A stretch of DNA of 52,485 bases, from contig PAYS01000031.1 of assembly GCA_002715265.1 (NCBI GenBank), forward strand, positions 1 to 52,485. The letters are read 5' to 3'. Made by a program: the position numbers and the translations under genes. Source of the stretch: Candidatus Pelagibacterales bacterium. Lineage in GTDB: Bacteria > Pseudomonadota > Alphaproteobacteria > TMED109. The notes beneath the pieces were generated by a model. It had not been told where the DNA came from. It saw nothing but the letters and a program-made list of their open reading frames with translations, and did no database searches. Below, piece after piece: positions 29,069 to 39,171 of this stretch (its first letter is position 1; every line of letters starts with the position of its first letter).

Positions 29069-29665
29069 ATGGCAAATATTTTAACATCACTTCATAAAAC
29101 AGTAGGGGCTGGAATAGTTCTTACATTAATATTTATCTTATATTATATTTCTTCTGGAGGTTCTTTAGATACAGGTTTCTGGGCTTTAATTTTAAGATAC
29201 CTACATGTCTTAGCAGGTATAATGTGGATAGGTTTACTTTGGTATTTCAATTTTGTGCAAATTCCTAATATGCCAAAAATACCCGACGAACAAAAACCAG
29301 CAATTGGAAAAGTTATTGCTCCTGCAGCACTTTGGTGGTTTAGATGGGGTGCAATGGCTACTATAGTAACTGGTATATTATTAGCGCATGTAAATGGTTA
29401 CTTAATAGAAGCAATCACTCTAGGTTTAATAGATGGCGTTGCAAAACATTCTGCTATTGGAATTGGTATGTGGCTTGGAACTATAATGTGGTTTAATGTA
29501 TGGTTTGTCATTTGGCCAAACCAAAAAAGAGCTTTAGGGATTGTAGAAGTTGACGCAGATTCTAAAGCAGCTTCAGCAAGAACAGCTATGTTATTTAGCA
29601 GAACTAATACTTTGTTATCTGTTCCTATGTTATTTGCAATGGCTTCTGCACAAAATATTTGGTAG
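29069..29665 (+). CDS. Urate hydroxylase PuuD-like membrane protein (membrane domain only)
   Basis: LRYLHVLAGIMWIGLLWYFNFVQIPNMPKI, WFRWGAMATIVTGILL, GMWLGTIMWFNVWFVIWPNQKRALG are typical of the urate_oxidase_N family. No cytochrome c CxxCH present. Confidence 0.75.
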   Translation: MANILTSLHKTVGAGIVLTLIFILYYISSGGSLDTGFWALILRYLHVLAGIMWIGLLWYFNFVQIPNMPKIPDEQKPAIGKVIAPAALWWFRWGAMATIVTGILLAHVNGYLIEAITLGLIDGVAKHSAIGIGMWLGTIMWFNVWFVIWPNQKRALGIVEVDADSKAASARTAMLFSRTNTLLSVPMLFAMASAQNIW

Positions 29666-29676
29666 TAAAATTTTAT

Positions 29677-29708
29677 AAATGAAGGAAAGATATTTCTTTC
29701 CTTCATTT
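29677..29708 (+). terminator. Rho-independent terminator after the PuuD-like gene
   Basis: Perfect stem AAATGAAGGAAAGA / TCTTTCCTTCATTT with loop TATT, running into a T tract. Confidence 0.8.
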
Positions 29709-29719
29709 TTTTTAAGTAT

Positions 29720-31405
29720 TTATGCGTGAAATGCTCTTATGAGATGTCCTGAGAGATTTTTTCTATCTACCAAACTTCCATTCTGAACTACTCTTTTACC
29801 ATTAATCCATACGCCATCCAATCCAATGGAATCAACTGTAAGTCTAACCGCACCTCCAGGAAGATCATTAACTTTATAAGGTTCTGTTACGCCTACTTTA
29901 TCTTTGTCTATTAAAAGGATATCTGCATATTGACCTGGAACAAGCCTCCCTCTTTGGTCAATTCTATAAATATCAGCTTGTTTTCCTGTTAATCTGTATA
30001 CAGCCTCTTCGATACTCATTAAATTACTTTTTTTTACCCAATTATCTAACATATATAATCCATAACCAGCATCACAAAAAAATGTTTGGTGGGCACCAGC
30101 ATCAGATAATGAAATAGTAGTATTTTCACTTTTCAAAAGTCTACCTACCGCAGATTTATCTTTATTTAATAAATAAACAATAAACTCAGTCTCCATACCA
30201 CCTTCAGATAAAGCATGATCTAATAGCCAATCAAAAGCATGCATACCCTCTTCACTAGCTATTTGCTTCAAGTTTTTGCCTTCGAACTTATTATATTTAT
30301 CGTTTTTAACTGTTCTTACTATGACCTCATCCCAATTATCATTAAACAGTCTCACTCTCTTTGGATCTGCTAATTCTTCTTTCATATTTTGTCTCAATTC
30401 AGTAGATTTCAATACTTCAGCATATTTTTCTTCATTAGCAGCTTGCATTGCAATTTTCCATGATGAAAATCCTTCAAATAAATATGGCGATTTCATGGTA
30501 AATTCCATAGTTAGTGGTCTACAAGAAACTTGCCCCCACATTTCTATACCTTCGTCAGTTGCATTTTTAATCGATTGTACTTGTTTATCCATAGCATTAG
30601 GAAACATAGGATTATGCAATAAAGCAGCTACTACCGCTGGTCTATTAGTCCCTTGCATCCAATCTTTAATTGTTTTAATTGGTGTATCTAGTCCTTTAGT
30701 TAGCATAAAAACACCTCTGCCACTCAAAGACATACTTTTAATAAGAGATATCATTTCCTTATGTTCAGCTAAACGTGAAGGCATAGGAATTCCGTTTTCA
30801 CCATTATGTCCTTCAAAAGTTGATGTCGCAAATCCTATAGCACCACATGTCATAGATTCATGAACAATATCTTGCATTATTTTAATCTCGTCTTGATTTG
30901 CTGATCTATTGGTGGCTTCCTCACCCATAGCGTAAACTCTTATAGAAGAATGCCCTATATAAGCTGCAATATTTGGCCCCAACCCTCTTTGTTCTAAATA
31001 ATTTAAATACTCAGGAAATGTCTCAAAGTTCCATTCCACTCCTTGTCTTAAAGCTTCAAGTGACATCCCTTCTACATTTGTTAAATTTCGTAAAGTTAAA
31101 TCTCTATGCTCTGGTTTACAGGGTGCAATAGTAAAGCCACAATTACCAATAAATAAGGTTGTAACACCTAAACATGGCGAAGGTAGGGCCCATGGATCCC
31201 AGGTCAATTGGGCATCATAATGTGTGTGAGTGTCAATAAAACCAGGAGTAAGAAACTTACCTTCTGCATCAATTACATTTTTTGCAGAACCTAGATTTTT
31301 TCCTCTATCAACAATTATATTATCTTTAATAGCCAAATCTCCATAAAAAGGAGGCTTACCTGTCCCATCAATGATACAAGCATTTTTAAAAATAAGATCA
31401 AACAT
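29720..31405 (-). CDS. N-acyl-D-amino-acid deacylase family amidohydrolase
   Basis: FDLIFKNACIIDGTGKPPFYGDLAIKDN, GFIDTHTHYDAQLTWDPWALPSPCLGVTTLFIGNCGFTIAP, LSDAGAHQTFFCDAGYG, GQYADILLID. ATG at 31405 preferred over the ORF-track start. Confidence 0.88.
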   Translation of the reverse strand: MFDLIFKNACIIDGTGKPPFYGDLAIKDNIIVDRGKNLGSAKNVIDAEGKFLTPGFIDTHTHYDAQLTWDPWALPSPCLGVTTLFIGNCGFTIAPCKPEHRDLTLRNLTNVEGMSLEALRQGVEWNFETFPEYLNYLEQRGLGPNIAAYIGHSSIRVYAMGEEATNRSANQDEIKIMQDIVHESMTCGAIGFATSTFEGHNGENGIPMPSRLAEHKEMISLIKSMSLSGRGVFMLTKGLDTPIKTIKDWMQGTNRPAVVAALLHNPMFPNAMDKQVQSIKNATDEGIEMWGQVSCRPLTMEFTMKSPYLFEGFSSWKIAMQAANEEKYAEVLKSTELRQNMKEELADPKRVRLFNDNWDEVIVRTVKNDKYNKFEGKNLKQIASEEGMHAFDWLLDHALSEGGMETEFIVYLLNKDKSAVGRLLKSENTTISLSDAGAHQTFFCDAGYGLYMLDNWVKKSNLMSIEEAVYRLTGKQADIYRIDQRGRLVPGQYADILLIDKDKVGVTEPYKVNDLPGGAVRLTVDSIGLDGVWINGKRVVQNGSLVDRKNLSGHLIRAFHA

Positions 31406-31908
31406 TATTTTAAATAATCTTGTACCGCGTCTATTGCTGCTTGAGCACATTCTTCATCTTGATCAGAACTAGCGCCACTAATACCAATAGCTCCAATTAA
31501 ATGCCCACTTTCAGTTCTAATAGGTAGCCCTCCTGCAAATGGAACTAAAAAATCTACTGTAGAAATACCTGGAACTCTACCAGGATTACCATCCTTACCA
31601 TAAGCTAAATCACCTATTACTCTTGTAGGGTATGGAATCATTACTGCAGATACAGCTTTATTTATAGCTATATCAACACTTCCTAAAAAAGCGCCATCTT
31701 GCCGTCTAAACAATATTAAATCTGCTCCAGCATCTACAATTGCTATATTTAATGGTCTCCAATCAGTAGTAGCTTTTTTTGCTTCACAGGCATCTGCCAA
31801 TTTTTTTGCTAATGCTAAATCCATGACTGGTTTATTTTCCAATGCAATGGAAGTATTTACTGAAAAAACTATCATTAACAAAACTAAAAAATAATTTAAA
31901 ATTTTCAT
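31405..31908 (-). CDS. Secreted GlcG/HbpS (heme-binding-like) family protein
   Basis: LALAKKLADACEAKK...LNIAIVDAGADLILFRRQDGAFLGSVDIAINKA...FAGGLPIRTESGHLIGAIGISGASSDQDEECAQAAID, with N-terminal signal peptide. Confidence 0.85.
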   Translation of the reverse strand: MKILNYFLVLLMIVFSVNTSIALENKPVMDLALAKKLADACEAKKATTDWRPLNIAIVDAGADLILFRRQDGAFLGSVDIAINKAVSAVMIPYPTRVIGDLAYGKDGNPGRVPGISTVDFLVPFAGGLPIRTESGHLIGAIGISGASSDQDEECAQAAIDAVQDYLK

Positions 31909-31952
31909 ATTTCTTTCCTTTCTAATTAAATATACCTAATATTAGCATATAA

Positions 31953-32357
31953 CTATATTAAGCATAAATCTTCTAATATTTTATATAGTTGACTATTACT
32001 TTTATATTTTCCACCTTGTATATCTTCGGGTGTGTTTTCAGGCCTTAAATATCTCCAACCTTGAAAAGCCCTATAGCGAATTTGTCTTGTTTCTACTAAT
32101 CTTTGATCTAAAATAATGTGACAATAGTTTTTTCCATCTTCATGCTTAACTTTTTCAAGATTTATAATTTTTTGTCTCACTGATATATAGCCATTAATAA
32201 TCCAATACATTGATCCTCTGTTTTTAATAAGTTCAAATTTCTTTGGAAATAATCTAGTAATATGAATAATTTGATTATGCTGTTTAAATCTTATGGACTG
32301 TTTTAATTTTAGTTCATTAAAGGATTTTATTCCTACTGCTAATTTTAATAAATTCAT
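31953..32357 (-). CDS. DUF1489-like protein
   Basis: LLKLAVGIKSFNEL...RGSMYWIINGYISVRQKI...LDQRLVETRQIRYRAFQGWRYLRPENTPEDI resembles the alphaproteobacterial DUF1489 family. Confidence 0.65.
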   Translation of the reverse strand: MNLLKLAVGIKSFNELKLKQSIRFKQHNQIIHITRLFPKKFELIKNRGSMYWIINGYISVRQKIINLEKVKHEDGKNYCHIILDQRLVETRQIRYRAFQGWRYLRPENTPEDIQGGKYKSNSQLYKILEDLCLI

Positions 32358-32368
32358 TATATATATAA

Positions 32369-33271
32369 TTAAGTTCTTTTATTTTTTGCTTCGAGTGCAT
32401 TGTATACTCTAGAAAAAGGAGTCCTTCCCAAGTGCTCAAAAACAAATTTAGAGGCATTACATATTTTAGTAAGATTTACACCAGTTTCTACTCCCATCCC
32501 ATCTAGCATATACAACACATCTTCCGTTGCAACATTGCCTCTTGCTCCAGGAGCATATGGACATCCACCTAAACCTCCTACTGATGTATCTACAACTTTA
32601 ACATCTAATTCTATACTTGCTAGTATATTAGCTAAAGCTTGGCCATATGTATCATGAAAATGGACCGCTAATTTATCTACTCCTATAGCATTTATACATG
32701 CAGAAACCATTTTTCTAGTCTTTATAGGAGTTCCACTTCCAATCGTATCACCGAGAGATACTTCATAACATCCCATTTTTATTAATTCCTCAGATAACTT
32801 TGCTACTTCAACAGGAGAAATTTCTCCTTCGTAAGGGCATGTTATAACTGTTGAGATATATCCTCTTACTTTAAGACCCTTACTAATTGCTTCATCAGCT
32901 ACATATTTAGCTCTTTTTAAAGCCTCAGAAACTGAGCAATTAGTATTTTTTTTAGAAAATGTTTCACTTGGGGTAGCAAATACACATACCGTATCTGCAG
33001 CTATTGCAACAGCTCCCTCTAATCCTTTTAAGTTAGGAGTTAATACAGGATATGATATATTTTTTTTTCGATTTATTTTAGTTAAAACTTCATTAGAATC
33101 AGCCATAGCTGGTACCCACTTAGGAGATACGAAGGCCCCGCATTCAATATACTCAAGACCTGTATCAGAAAGCATATTTACAAACTCTATTTTTGCTTCT
33201 GTATTTACTGGATTCTTCTCATTTTGAAGCCCGTCTCTAGGGCCTACTTCATATATTGCAACCTTATTCAT
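32369..33271 (-). CDS. mvaB: Hydroxymethylglutaryl-CoA lyase
   Basis: EVGPRDGLQNEK, YECGAFVSPKWVPAMADS, HFHDTYGQALANILAS, DTSVGGLGGCPYAPGARGNVATEDVLYML. Confidence 0.94.
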   Translation of the reverse strand: MNKVAIYEVGPRDGLQNEKNPVNTEAKIEFVNMLSDTGLEYIECGAFVSPKWVPAMADSNEVLTKINRKKNISYPVLTPNLKGLEGAVAIAADTVCVFATPSETFSKKNTNCSVSEALKRAKYVADEAISKGLKVRGYISTVITCPYEGEISPVEVAKLSEELIKMGCYEVSLGDTIGSGTPIKTRKMVSACINAIGVDKLAVHFHDTYGQALANILASIELDVKVVDTSVGGLGGCPYAPGARGNVATEDVLYMLDGMGVETGVNLTKICNASKFVFEHLGRTPFSRVYNALEAKNKRT

Positions 33272-35255
33272 TTTCTTTTTCCATTTCTATTAAGGTAAAA
33301 CCTTCATCAACTTGTTGATTCTCTTTTACATTTATTTTTTTAATTTTACCATTATAGGGTGCAGTTATAGAATGTTCCATTTTCATGGCCTCTATTACAG
33401 CTACTATATAACCCTTTTTAACTTTCTGATTAACTTTAGTAAATATTTTTGCTACCTTTCCCGGCACAGGAGCATCAAAAGATCCAGCTACAGAGTCCTC
33501 AGACAAAATATTTGCATATTTTTCTTTACTGACGTATTTAAAACTATATCCCATACTAGAAAAATAATATTCATTGTTATCTTCAAAAACTTCAAATTCA
33601 AATGGTTTATTATTGAATAAAACTTTAAAGATAGAATTATTTTCATTTGTTAAATATTTTATTTCAGCTAATTGAATTTCTTCTAAAGAAGAAAAAATTA
33701 TATACTCATTCTCACTAATAATCTGGCACTTAAAATTAAACTCATCTTTATTATCTATGAATAATACTTCTTCTTTATCATTATTTACATGTCGCCAATT
33801 TTCTTTATTACTCCATGGAGAATAAAAAGAACTATTATTTTCATTATTTCTTAAATAAATAAATAATGATGCAAATAATATTCTAAAATCTTCTTTTAAC
33901 TTAGCGGGTGTAACTAATTCTGTCCAAAATTTATCTATAAACTGTGTATTAATATCTTTTTTAGAAAAATATTTATTTATAATAATATTATTTAAAAAAT
34001 AAACATTATTATCAAGTCCAAATAGTTTAGTTTTACCTAAAGTTATCGACATTTTTCTTATCGCATCATTTCTATCTTTTCCATAAGTAATAATTTTTGC
34101 TATCATTGGATCATAATATGGACTAACTTCATCATAATCTTCATAACCAGTATCTAATCTAATATAATCCTCTTTTGGAACTTCAAATTTTTTGATTTTT
34201 CCAGGAGAAGGAAGAAAATCATTTTCCGGATTCTCAGCATATACTCTTACTTCTAAAGCATGGCCATTAATTTTTATTTTTTTTATTATATTTTCTAATT
34301 TCTCATTACATGCAATCCTTATTTGAACCTCAACTAAATCAATCCCTAATATTTCTTCCGTAACTGGGTGTTCAACTTGAAGTCGAGTATTCATTTCCAT
34401 AAAGTAAAATTCATTATTTTCATACAAAAACTCAATAGTACCTGCTCCAGAATAAGCTATTTTTTTTGCAACTTCTATTGCTTGTTTAGCCATATTATCC
34501 TTTATATTTTGTTTAATAAATGGAGCAGGAGCTTCTTCAACTACTTTCTGATGCCGTCTTTGAATAGAACAATCCCTATCAGACAAAGCCTGAATATTTC
34601 CAAAATTATCAGCAACTATCTGTACTTCAATATGTCTTGGACTCTCTAAATACTTTTCTATTAAAACCTTATCATCTCCGAAAGAACTAAGAGCTTCTCT
34701 TTTAGCCTGTTCTAATTTTTGTATTATTTCATCAGCTGCTCTAATAACATGCATACCTTTGCCTCCACCGCCAGCGGACGCTTTAATAATAAGTGGGTAA
34801 CCAATATCATTACATTTATTAACTATTTTATTATTAGACATATTCTCGACTGGAAAACCTGGCAAAACTGAAACACCTGCGTCTTCCATTAATTTTCTAG
34901 CTTCGTTTTTATAGGCCATACTTTTCATCGAACTTTCTGAAGGGCCTATAAAAATAATATTATTTTTTTTCACCATTTTTGAAAATGATGGATTTTCAGA
35001 TAGAAATCCATAACCAGGATGTATGGCATCCACTTTAAAATCTTTAGCTACATTAATAATTTTTTTTATATTTAAATAACTTTTTTCTGAAATTGAGGAG
35101 CCTATGTGAACAGAGTGGTCAGTCTCTCTAAAATGCATAGAATTTTTATCTACATCTGAATAGATAGATACAGTTTCTATTCCCATCTTTTTACAAGTAC
35201 GCGCTATTCTAACTGCTATTTCACCTCTATTAGCGATCAATAACCTTTTAATCAT
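33264..35255 (-). CDS. liuD: Methylcrotonoyl-CoA carboxylase biotin-containing alpha subunit
   Basis: Biotin carboxylase motifs (LLIANRGEIAVRIARTCKKMG, GGGGKGMHVI, EMNTRLQVEHPVTE) and C-terminal biotinyl VIEAMKMEHSITAP. Specificity from neighbours (mvaB, liuA-C). Confidence 0.92.
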   Translation of the reverse strand: MIKRLLIANRGEIAVRIARTCKKMGIETVSIYSDVDKNSMHFRETDHSVHIGSSISEKSYLNIKKIINVAKDFKVDAIHPGYGFLSENPSFSKMVKKNNIIFIGPSESSMKSMAYKNEARKLMEDAGVSVLPGFPVENMSNNKIVNKCNDIGYPLIIKASAGGGGKGMHVIRAADEIIQKLEQAKREALSSFGDDKVLIEKYLESPRHIEVQIVADNFGNIQALSDRDCSIQRRHQKVVEEAPAPFIKQNIKDNMAKQAIEVAKKIAYSGAGTIEFLYENNEFYFMEMNTRLQVEHPVTEEILGIDLVEVQIRIACNEKLENIIKKIKINGHALEVRVYAENPENDFLPSPGKIKKFEVPKEDYIRLDTGYEDYDEVSPYYDPMIAKIITYGKDRNDAIRKMSITLGKTKLFGLDNNVYFLNNIIINKYFSKKDINTQFIDKFWTELVTPAKLKEDFRILFASLFIYLRNNENNSSFYSPWSNKENWRHVNNDKEEVLFIDNKDEFNFKCQIISENEYIIFSSLEEIQLAEIKYLTNENNSIFKVLFNNKPFEFEVFEDNNEYYFSSMGYSFKYVSKEKYANILSEDSVAGSFDAPVPGKVAKIFTKVNQKVKKGYIVAVIEAMKMEHSITAPYNGKIKKINVKENQQVDEGFTLIEMEKENE

Positions 35256-35258
35256 AAT

Positions 35259-36047
35259 TTATTCCTGCCAATTTGGTTTTCTCTTATTTAAAAATGCAGA
35301 AATACCTTCTTTTCCTTCTGAACTTGCCCTTGCATTAGCAATTCTTTTGGCTGTCTCATTCATAACCTTTTCATTTATTTCTTTACTTTCAACATAATAA
35401 ATAAGTTTCTTTGCAGACTTAATCGCTTCTGGACCCCCTTGCAAAATTTTTAATATTATTTCTTCTACAGTACTTTCTAATTCTTCATTTTCAACTGAAA
35501 AATTTACCATGCCTATTTTTACAGCCTCCTCTGAAGAAATTGGTGCAGAAGTGAAAAATAAATATTTAGCATTTCTTTCTCCCACTGCTTTAACAACATA
35601 AGGACTTATTACAGACGGTATTAAACCCAATGTAGCCTCCGATAAACAAAACTTTGCATATTTATTTGCAACTGCAATATCACATGCAGTCACTAAACCA
35701 ACTCCTCCACCATATGCAGCTCCATTTACAGCTGCAATAGTTGGAAAAGGTAAATTATATAAAGTGTTTAGCATTTCTGCTAATTTCATAGAATCATTGT
35801 AGTTTTCTTCACGACTGACATCAGACATTCTTCTCATCCAACTTAAATCTGCGCCCGCAGAAAAACCTTTTCCATTTCCAGTAACAACTAGCGCCTTAAT
35901 ATTTTTATTATTTCTTAAGTCTAAAAATATATTATTTAGCTGATGGATTAATTCATCATCAAATGCATTCATTATTTCTGGACGATTTAAGTTAAGATAA
36001 AATATTCCTCTCTCATCTTGATTTGTTATTATAATTTTTTCACTCAT
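35259..36047 (-). CDS. liuC: Enoyl-CoA hydratase family, probably methylglutaconyl-CoA hydratase
   Basis: GNGKGFSAGADLSWMRRM, AAVNGAAYGGGVGLVTACDIAVA; context. Confidence 0.88.
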   Translation of the reverse strand: MSEKIIITNQDERGIFYLNLNRPEIMNAFDDELIHQLNNIFLDLRNNKNIKALVVTGNGKGFSAGADLSWMRRMSDVSREENYNDSMKLAEMLNTLYNLPFPTIAAVNGAAYGGGVGLVTACDIAVANKYAKFCLSEATLGLIPSVISPYVVKAVGERNAKYLFFTSAPISSEEAVKIGMVNFSVENEELESTVEEIILKILQGGPEAIKSAKKLIYYVESKEINEKVMNETAKRIANARASSEGKEGISAFLNKRKPNWQE

Positions 36048-36050
36048 AAT

Positions 36051-37667
36051 TTACATCCTAAATATACCGTATTTACTCTCTTCGATAGGTCTATTATATG
36101 AAGCAGATATAGATAAACCTAGAACCATTCTAGTGTCAGCTGGATCTATAATACCATCATCCCAAATTCTAGAAGATGCAAAATATGGATTACCTTCTTT
36201 TTCATACTGATCATGCAATTTTTTCTTAAAAATGCTTTCTTCTTTATTTGACCACTTAATACCTTTTCTTTTACTTACATCACGTCTAACAGTAGATAAG
36301 ACATTAGCTGCTTGTTCACCTCCCATAACTGAAATTCGAGAATTAGGCCAACTCCACATAAATCTAGGGCTATATGCTCTCCCACACATGCCATAATTAC
36401 CTGCTCCAAAAGAACCTCCGATTATAACAGTAAACTTAGGCACATTCACCGTAGCAACAGCTGTAACTAATTTTGCACCATCTTTTGCTATTCCCGCCGC
36501 TTCATACTTTTTGCCAACCATAAACCCTGAAATATTTTGTAAAAAAATTAAAGGAATTTTTCTTTGTCCACACAACTCTATAAAATGGGCACCCTTCAAC
36601 GAACTTTCAGAAAATAAAATACCATTATTTGCAATAATTCCGACAGAGTACCCCATGATACGTGCAAATCCAGTAACAAGAGTTGGACCATATAATTTTT
36701 TAAATTCTAGAAATTTACTTCCATCAACAAGTCTTGTAATAACTTCTCTTACATCATAAGGTGTGGATAATGAAGAAGGAACTACACCATATATACTTTC
36801 TAAATCATATTTAGGTTCTTCAGGCCTTTTAAAATCAATACCAGAATGCTCTTTTTTGTTAAATGTTGTCACAATATTTCTTGCAATTTGTAAAGCATGC
36901 TTATCATCTTCTGCCAAATGATCTGTTACTCCACTTTTTTTGCTATGAACTTCTCCTCCTCCTAATTCCTCAGCACTTACTTCTTCTCCCGTAGCGGCTT
37001 TGACTAACGGAGGACCTCCTAAAAAAATGGTACCTTGATTTTTTACAATAATAGCTTCATCACACATTGCGGGCACATATGCTCCACCTGCAGTGCAAGA
37101 ACCCATAACCACTGCAATTTGGGGAATTCCCATAGCAGACATATTAGACTGATTATGAAAAGTTCTACCAAAACCATCTTTATCAGCAAACATTTCACTT
37201 TGAAGAGGTAAATAAGCTCCTCCTGAATCTACAAGATAGATGCATGGTAAAAAATTTTCCATAGCAATTTCTTGAGCTCTTAACTGCTTCTTTACAGTTA
37301 TTGGATAATACGTTCCACCTTTTACAGTAGCATCATTCACTATTAATACGCATTCTCTTCCAGAAACTCTTCCAATACCAGTAATCAAACCCGCACAAGG
37401 AGCTTCATTATTATATGAATCTAAGGCCGCAATATTAGAAAATTCTAAAAATGGAGAACCTGGATCTATTAAAAAATTTATTCTTTCTCTTGGTAATAAT
37501 TTACCTCGAGAACGATGTCTTTTTATAGCCTCTTGACCACCACCAGTTTGTGCAAATAAAATCTTCTCATTTAATTCCTTAACCAAGGACTTCATTTTTT
37601 TTTTATTTTTTATAAAATCATTTGATTCAGTATCAATACCACTTTTAAGTATATCCATAACACTCAC
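36051..37667 (-). CDS. liuB: Methylcrotonoyl-CoA carboxylase beta (carboxyltransferase) subunit
   Basis: [85 protein letters not shown]. Confidence 0.94.
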   Translation of the reverse strand: MSVMDILKSGIDTESNDFIKNKKKMKSLVKELNEKILFAQTGGGQEAIKRHRSRGKLLPRERINFLIDPGSPFLEFSNIAALDSYNNEAPCAGLITGIGRVSGRECVLIVNDATVKGGTYYPITVKKQLRAQEIAMENFLPCIYLVDSGGAYLPLQSEMFADKDGFGRTFHNQSNMSAMGIPQIAVVMGSCTAGGAYVPAMCDEAIIVKNQGTIFLGGPPLVKAATGEEVSAEELGGGEVHSKKSGVTDHLAEDDKHALQIARNIVTTFNKKEHSGIDFKRPEEPKYDLESIYGVVPSSLSTPYDVREVITRLVDGSKFLEFKKLYGPTLVTGFARIMGYSVGIIANNGILFSESSLKGAHFIELCGQRKIPLIFLQNISGFMVGKKYEAAGIAKDGAKLVTAVATVNVPKFTVIIGGSFGAGNYGMCGRAYSPRFMWSWPNSRISVMGGEQAANVLSTVRRDVSKRKGIKWSNKEESIFKKKLHDQYEKEGNPYFASSRIWDDGIIDPADTRMVLGLSISASYNRPIEESKYGIFRM

Positions 37668-37693
37668 ATTTTATTAATTTAAACAATAATTAG

Positions 37694-38878
37694 TTAATTC
37701 TTCTCTATTGCAATTGCTGTAGCTTCTCCTCCACCTATACATAAAGAGGCAATACCCTTTTGAACATCGTATTTATGCATAGCAGAAATTAAAGTAGCTA
37801 TAATTCTAGCTCCTGAGGTTCCTACTGGGTGACCCAATGCACATGCTCCTCCATGTACGTTAACAATTTCAGGAGATAGATTCAAATCTTTCATTGCAGC
37901 CATTGGAACTACTGCAAAAGCTTCGTTTATTTCAAACAGCCCTACATCTTTTATATTCCAATTTGCCTTATCTAAAACTTTCTTAATTGCTCCAATTGGA
38001 GCTGTAGTAAACCAGGCTGGATCATGGCTATTAGTTGCATGAGCAACAACCTTTGCCAAAGGTTTGGAGTTACATTTTTCTGCTTCAATTCTACTCATCA
38101 TAACTAAAGCTGCAGCACCATCTGATATAGAAGAAGAATTTGCAGCAGTAACTGTACCATCCTTGGAAAAAGCAGGTTTTAAATTTGGAATTTTACTAAT
38201 ATCAGCTGAAAACGGTTGCTCATCTTGACTTATTATTTTTGAACCCTTTCTATTTTTAACTTCAACCGGAACTATTTCTTCATTAAAAGAACCATCTTCA
38301 TTAGCTTTTTTAGCTCTTTTCAAAGACCTTATTGCAAATTCATCCTGAGCTTGTCTTGTAAATTGATAAGCTTCTGCTGTTGCCTCTGCATAAGAACCCA
38401 TAAGCCTACCTTCTTCATAAGCATCTTCTAATCCATCTAAAAACATATGATCCTTTAATTCTCCATGACCCATTCTTAAACCTGACCTTACTTTTGGCAA
38501 AACATAAGGAGTATTTGACATGCTTTCAATACCGCCAGCTATTGTTATTTTACTAGATCCAGCAATTAATTGGTCATTTGCAATCATTGCAGCTCTCATA
38601 CCAGAACCACACATCTTATTTATTGTAGTGGCACCTGCCGTATTAGGAATACCTGCTCCAATTGCAGATTGTCTTGCTGGTGCTTGACCTAGTCCTGCCG
38701 GTAAAACACACCCCATAACTACATCATCAACATCTTCACTTTTTATATTAGCTTTTGATAATGCTGCCTCAATTGCAATACTTCCTAATCGTGTAGCTTT
38801 TTCATTAGATAAAGAACCTTGAAAACTTCCCATTGGGGTTCTAGCGGTACCAGTTATAACTATATCATTATTATTCAT
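37694..38878 (-). CDS. Acetyl-CoA acetyltransferase (thiolase)
   Basis: TINKMCGSGMRAAMIAND, NVHGGACALGHPVGTSGARI, CIGGGEATAIAIE. Confidence 0.93.
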   Translation of the reverse strand: MNNNDIVITGTARTPMGSFQGSLSNEKATRLGSIAIEAALSKANIKSEDVDDVVMGCVLPAGLGQAPARQSAIGAGIPNTAGATTINKMCGSGMRAAMIANDQLIAGSSKITIAGGIESMSNTPYVLPKVRSGLRMGHGELKDHMFLDGLEDAYEEGRLMGSYAEATAEAYQFTRQAQDEFAIRSLKRAKKANEDGSFNEEIVPVEVKNRKGSKIISQDEQPFSADISKIPNLKPAFSKDGTVTAANSSSISDGAAALVMMSRIEAEKCNSKPLAKVVAHATNSHDPAWFTTAPIGAIKKVLDKANWNIKDVGLFEINEAFAVVPMAAMKDLNLSPEIVNVHGGACALGHPVGTSGARIIATLISAMHKYDVQKGIASLCIGGGEATAIAIEKN

Positions 38879-38898
38879 AAATATTCTCCCTATTATAT

Positions 38899-39171
38899 CT
38901 ATCTACACTGATTTACACAAATTATCATCTGAGATTGACAAATTTGATCTCTTTCAGGGTTACTTGCTTCCCTTCTAATACATGCATCTCTTCTTCTTAG
39001 ACAAACTTTTGCACACATTTTTGTTTCCGTAGCTTTTTCTTCAGGGTCATATGGAAAATCAGGCACATTATCTTGCGCTATAGAATAAGAATTAAAACTA
39101 AATATTATAAAGAAGGATATAACTATATTTAAAAAATCAATCCTACCTTTAACATTTTTATATTGTCTCAT
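38899..39171 (-). CDS. Small secreted six-cysteine protein (predicted disulfide helical hairpin)
   Basis: 90 aa: signal-like [18 protein letters not shown], then [37 protein letters not shown]. Starts 14 nt inside the 3' end of the acyl-CoA dehydrogenase gene. Confidence 0.65.
   Translation of the reverse strand: MRQYKNVKGRIDFLNIVISFFIIFSFNSYSIAQDNVPDFPYDPEEKATETKMCAKVCLRRRDACIRREASNPERDQICQSQMIICVNQCR

Noticed and set aside
30276-30863. 195-aa plus-strand ORF
   Set aside because: Antisense to the D-aminoacylase; no recognisable motifs or upstream signals.
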